From Lichenostomus cassidix (taxonomy: Eukaryota > Chordata > Aves > Passeriformes > Meliphagidae), in NCBI GenBank assembly GCA_008360975.2, contig CM039189.1, positions 14,326,056-14,390,055 of the forward strand: a DNA stretch of 64,000 nt, read 5' to 3'. Below are positions 62,338 through 64,000 of this stretch, one piece after another (the stretch's first letter is position 1; each line of letters opens with the position of its first letter). The translations under genes were made by a program, and so were the position numbers. A model generated the notes under the pieces. That model ran no database searches, was not told the DNA's origin, and was given only the letters and a program-made list of their open reading frames with translations.

Positions 62338-64000
62338 GTAAGCTGCTGAATTTGGGATGTCGTTATGAAACAAGGAAAGAGCACAGGAAAGAAAATTTAC
62401 TATTGTAAACTTGGGTGATCTGATGTAATTGGCTTTTATGTCACTTTTTCCAATATAAATGAAATTTAATGTGTTCATATTTTCTTTGTAGAGAATTATT
62501 ACTATTTCTTAATAGGTTTTGGTTTTTTGCTGGGCTACTGGAGGTTGTAAGTATCTGTTTATTGGACAAAAGCAAAGCTAGAAAGGGACATGACTGGGGT
62601 AGAAATGACCTTTGTTGTTGTAACTGTTTTGGCTGTGTAATACCACTTGCCTGTCATCTCCATCTGCAGTGAATGCAGTCATAGGGAATTTGCTCTCTGA
62701 GTAGTGCAGGCACTGTGCATGCTGTCAGGGCTAGACTTGTGTCTTTGGTGCTGGGTCCAGTCAGGTCTCACAGGTGGTAAAAACATACAGAAAAGTGGTT
62801 GTAAATAGCTTGCGCTGTGAAGGACAGGTCACTTTGCATCCATTTAAAGCTCTCACTGAAATCACTGTAGTATCAGACTAGAAATTATTGTGGCTACTAC
62901 CACTGCATCAGATGATGAGGATTTAAAAAAGATGATGAAAGTTCAGTGCCCTGTTTTTCTTAGGCTGGGATGAGGAAGTAGGTTTGTTGTTTTACTTTCT
63001 TTAATATTTCCTTGACTGTCATGAGTGCACTTGCAGGCAACCCAGGTTAGTGATCTGAAACATCACTGTCATCATCCCTGCCTGTAAAACAAATGTTTCC
63101 GATCTCTGTACTGCCGGTTGTATGCTGATCACTTGAGTTGATATGCAGCAGAGGCAGGAGCTGTTCTGCATTGCAGCATGTCAGCACTGAACCTTACAGC
63201 TCCTTTAAGTGCATGTCTGTGGGCAGAAGCAGCTCAGCACAACTGGACTGGAGCAAGGGGAAGCAGCTGCTAAAGGCCCTCCACTTCCAGTTCTATATGT
63301 GGGAGAAAGGTTGAGCTAGGGATCTCCATGAAGAGGAAATAATGGACTGAGGTGATACTGGCATCTGTTTTGTGATGGTGGAGTTGTGTTATTGTTGAGT
63401 ATTTTCTCTTGTAAAATTGTTTCCTAAGTATGAATGTGATATTGTCATACATGGTTACTGAGATTATTAAATCTGGTAGCCATCACTATAGTCCCGTCCA
63501 CTGCGTAGAACAAGTACTAAAGACTTGTGCACTAAGAGCAGAGTGATTTTCTGAAAGATTTAATAAGCTTATATCTGACTAAAAATCATGCTCAAGTCAG
63601 TCATACTTTGTGCTGCACTTCCCACCAAATTCTGTTTCTGTCAAGGTGTCTCTTGAAATGGAGATCTGTCCTGAAGGATAAGAGAGCTAGTCATTGAATA
63701 GGTATAAATTAAACCTAGGCTTCCTTAAATTTCTACATCAGTTTGAGCTTAAATGAAATTTGTTTTTCACTGGCTTAGTTTTGTATAATAGAAACTCTTC
63801 ATCTTCCCTCTAATAATAATAATCTATTGAAAAATTAAAGTCTGTCAGTGCTGAGTGTGTCCTGTCAGTCAGTCCCACCTTCATTTGATATTATGCTCTT
63901 GTCCAAAGTGGTAAATTATGTAGTTTAATTAGACAGTAGATACTGTTCTTCTTTGGTGGCCATTAACTGGGATATGCTGACAGTGAAGAACTTAATATAT
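62338..64000 (+). other. HS2ST1: HS2ST1 intron 2, partial
   Basis: Starts with GTAAGC and runs off the right edge. The next coding exon (expected to begin VRFVKN in the family) was not seen. No repeat or RNA gene recognised. Confidence 0.85.

Overview
The window is nuclear DNA from a bird. The evidence is several CR1 LINE fragments with the avian 3' tail (ATTCTATGATTCTATG-type repeats), a short retroviral solo LTR, an AT-rich intron with few repeats, and exons that match vertebrate genes almost residue for residue. The species cannot be named from the sequence. Nothing here is prokaryotic: there are no operons, CRISPR arrays, plasmid parts or prophage.

Layout. Positions 1-4021 (minus strand) hold the 5' part of SELENOF (the 15-kDa selenoprotein of the ER): exon 1 at 3956-4021, exon 2 at 1031-1198, intron 1 between them, and the start of intron 2 running off the left edge. 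The Sec-coding exon is outside the window. Positions about 3795-5430 form one CpG island with a divergent promoter: several CCAAT boxes, many GC boxes and a YY1-type element over the SELENOF start codon. HS2ST1 (heparan sulfate 2-O-sulfotransferase 1) runs to the right: coding exon 1 at 4905-5028, then a 57-kb intron 1 (5029-62098), exon 2 at 62099-62337 with the PAPS-binding loop, and the start of intron 2 to the right edge. The two start codons are 883 bp apart, head to head, as in other vertebrates.

The 57-kb intron makes up most of the window. I find no protein-coding gene nested in it; the open frames there are short and unrelated to known proteins. It holds CR1 fragments in both orientations, two much older CR1/L3-type LINE remnants facing each other at 22.2-23.2 kb, a solo LTR at 11.2-11.4 kb, a GC-richer LTR-like insertion at 43.7-44.4 kb, simple repeats, and a few compact sequence oddities that may be regulatory.

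Both genes act in the secretory pathway: SELENOF in ER glycoprotein quality control with UGGT, HS2ST1 in Golgi heparan sulfate modification. The shared promoter suggests housekeeping-type co-expression, but that is inference. The most interesting leads are an in-frame, phase-compatible cassette-exon candidate at 59401-59511 in HS2ST1 intron 1, three CCAAT boxes in the divergent promoter of which adjacent ones are exactly 42 bp apart, two minimal upstream ORFs before the HS2ST1 start, and a strand-composition switch at the shared promoter.
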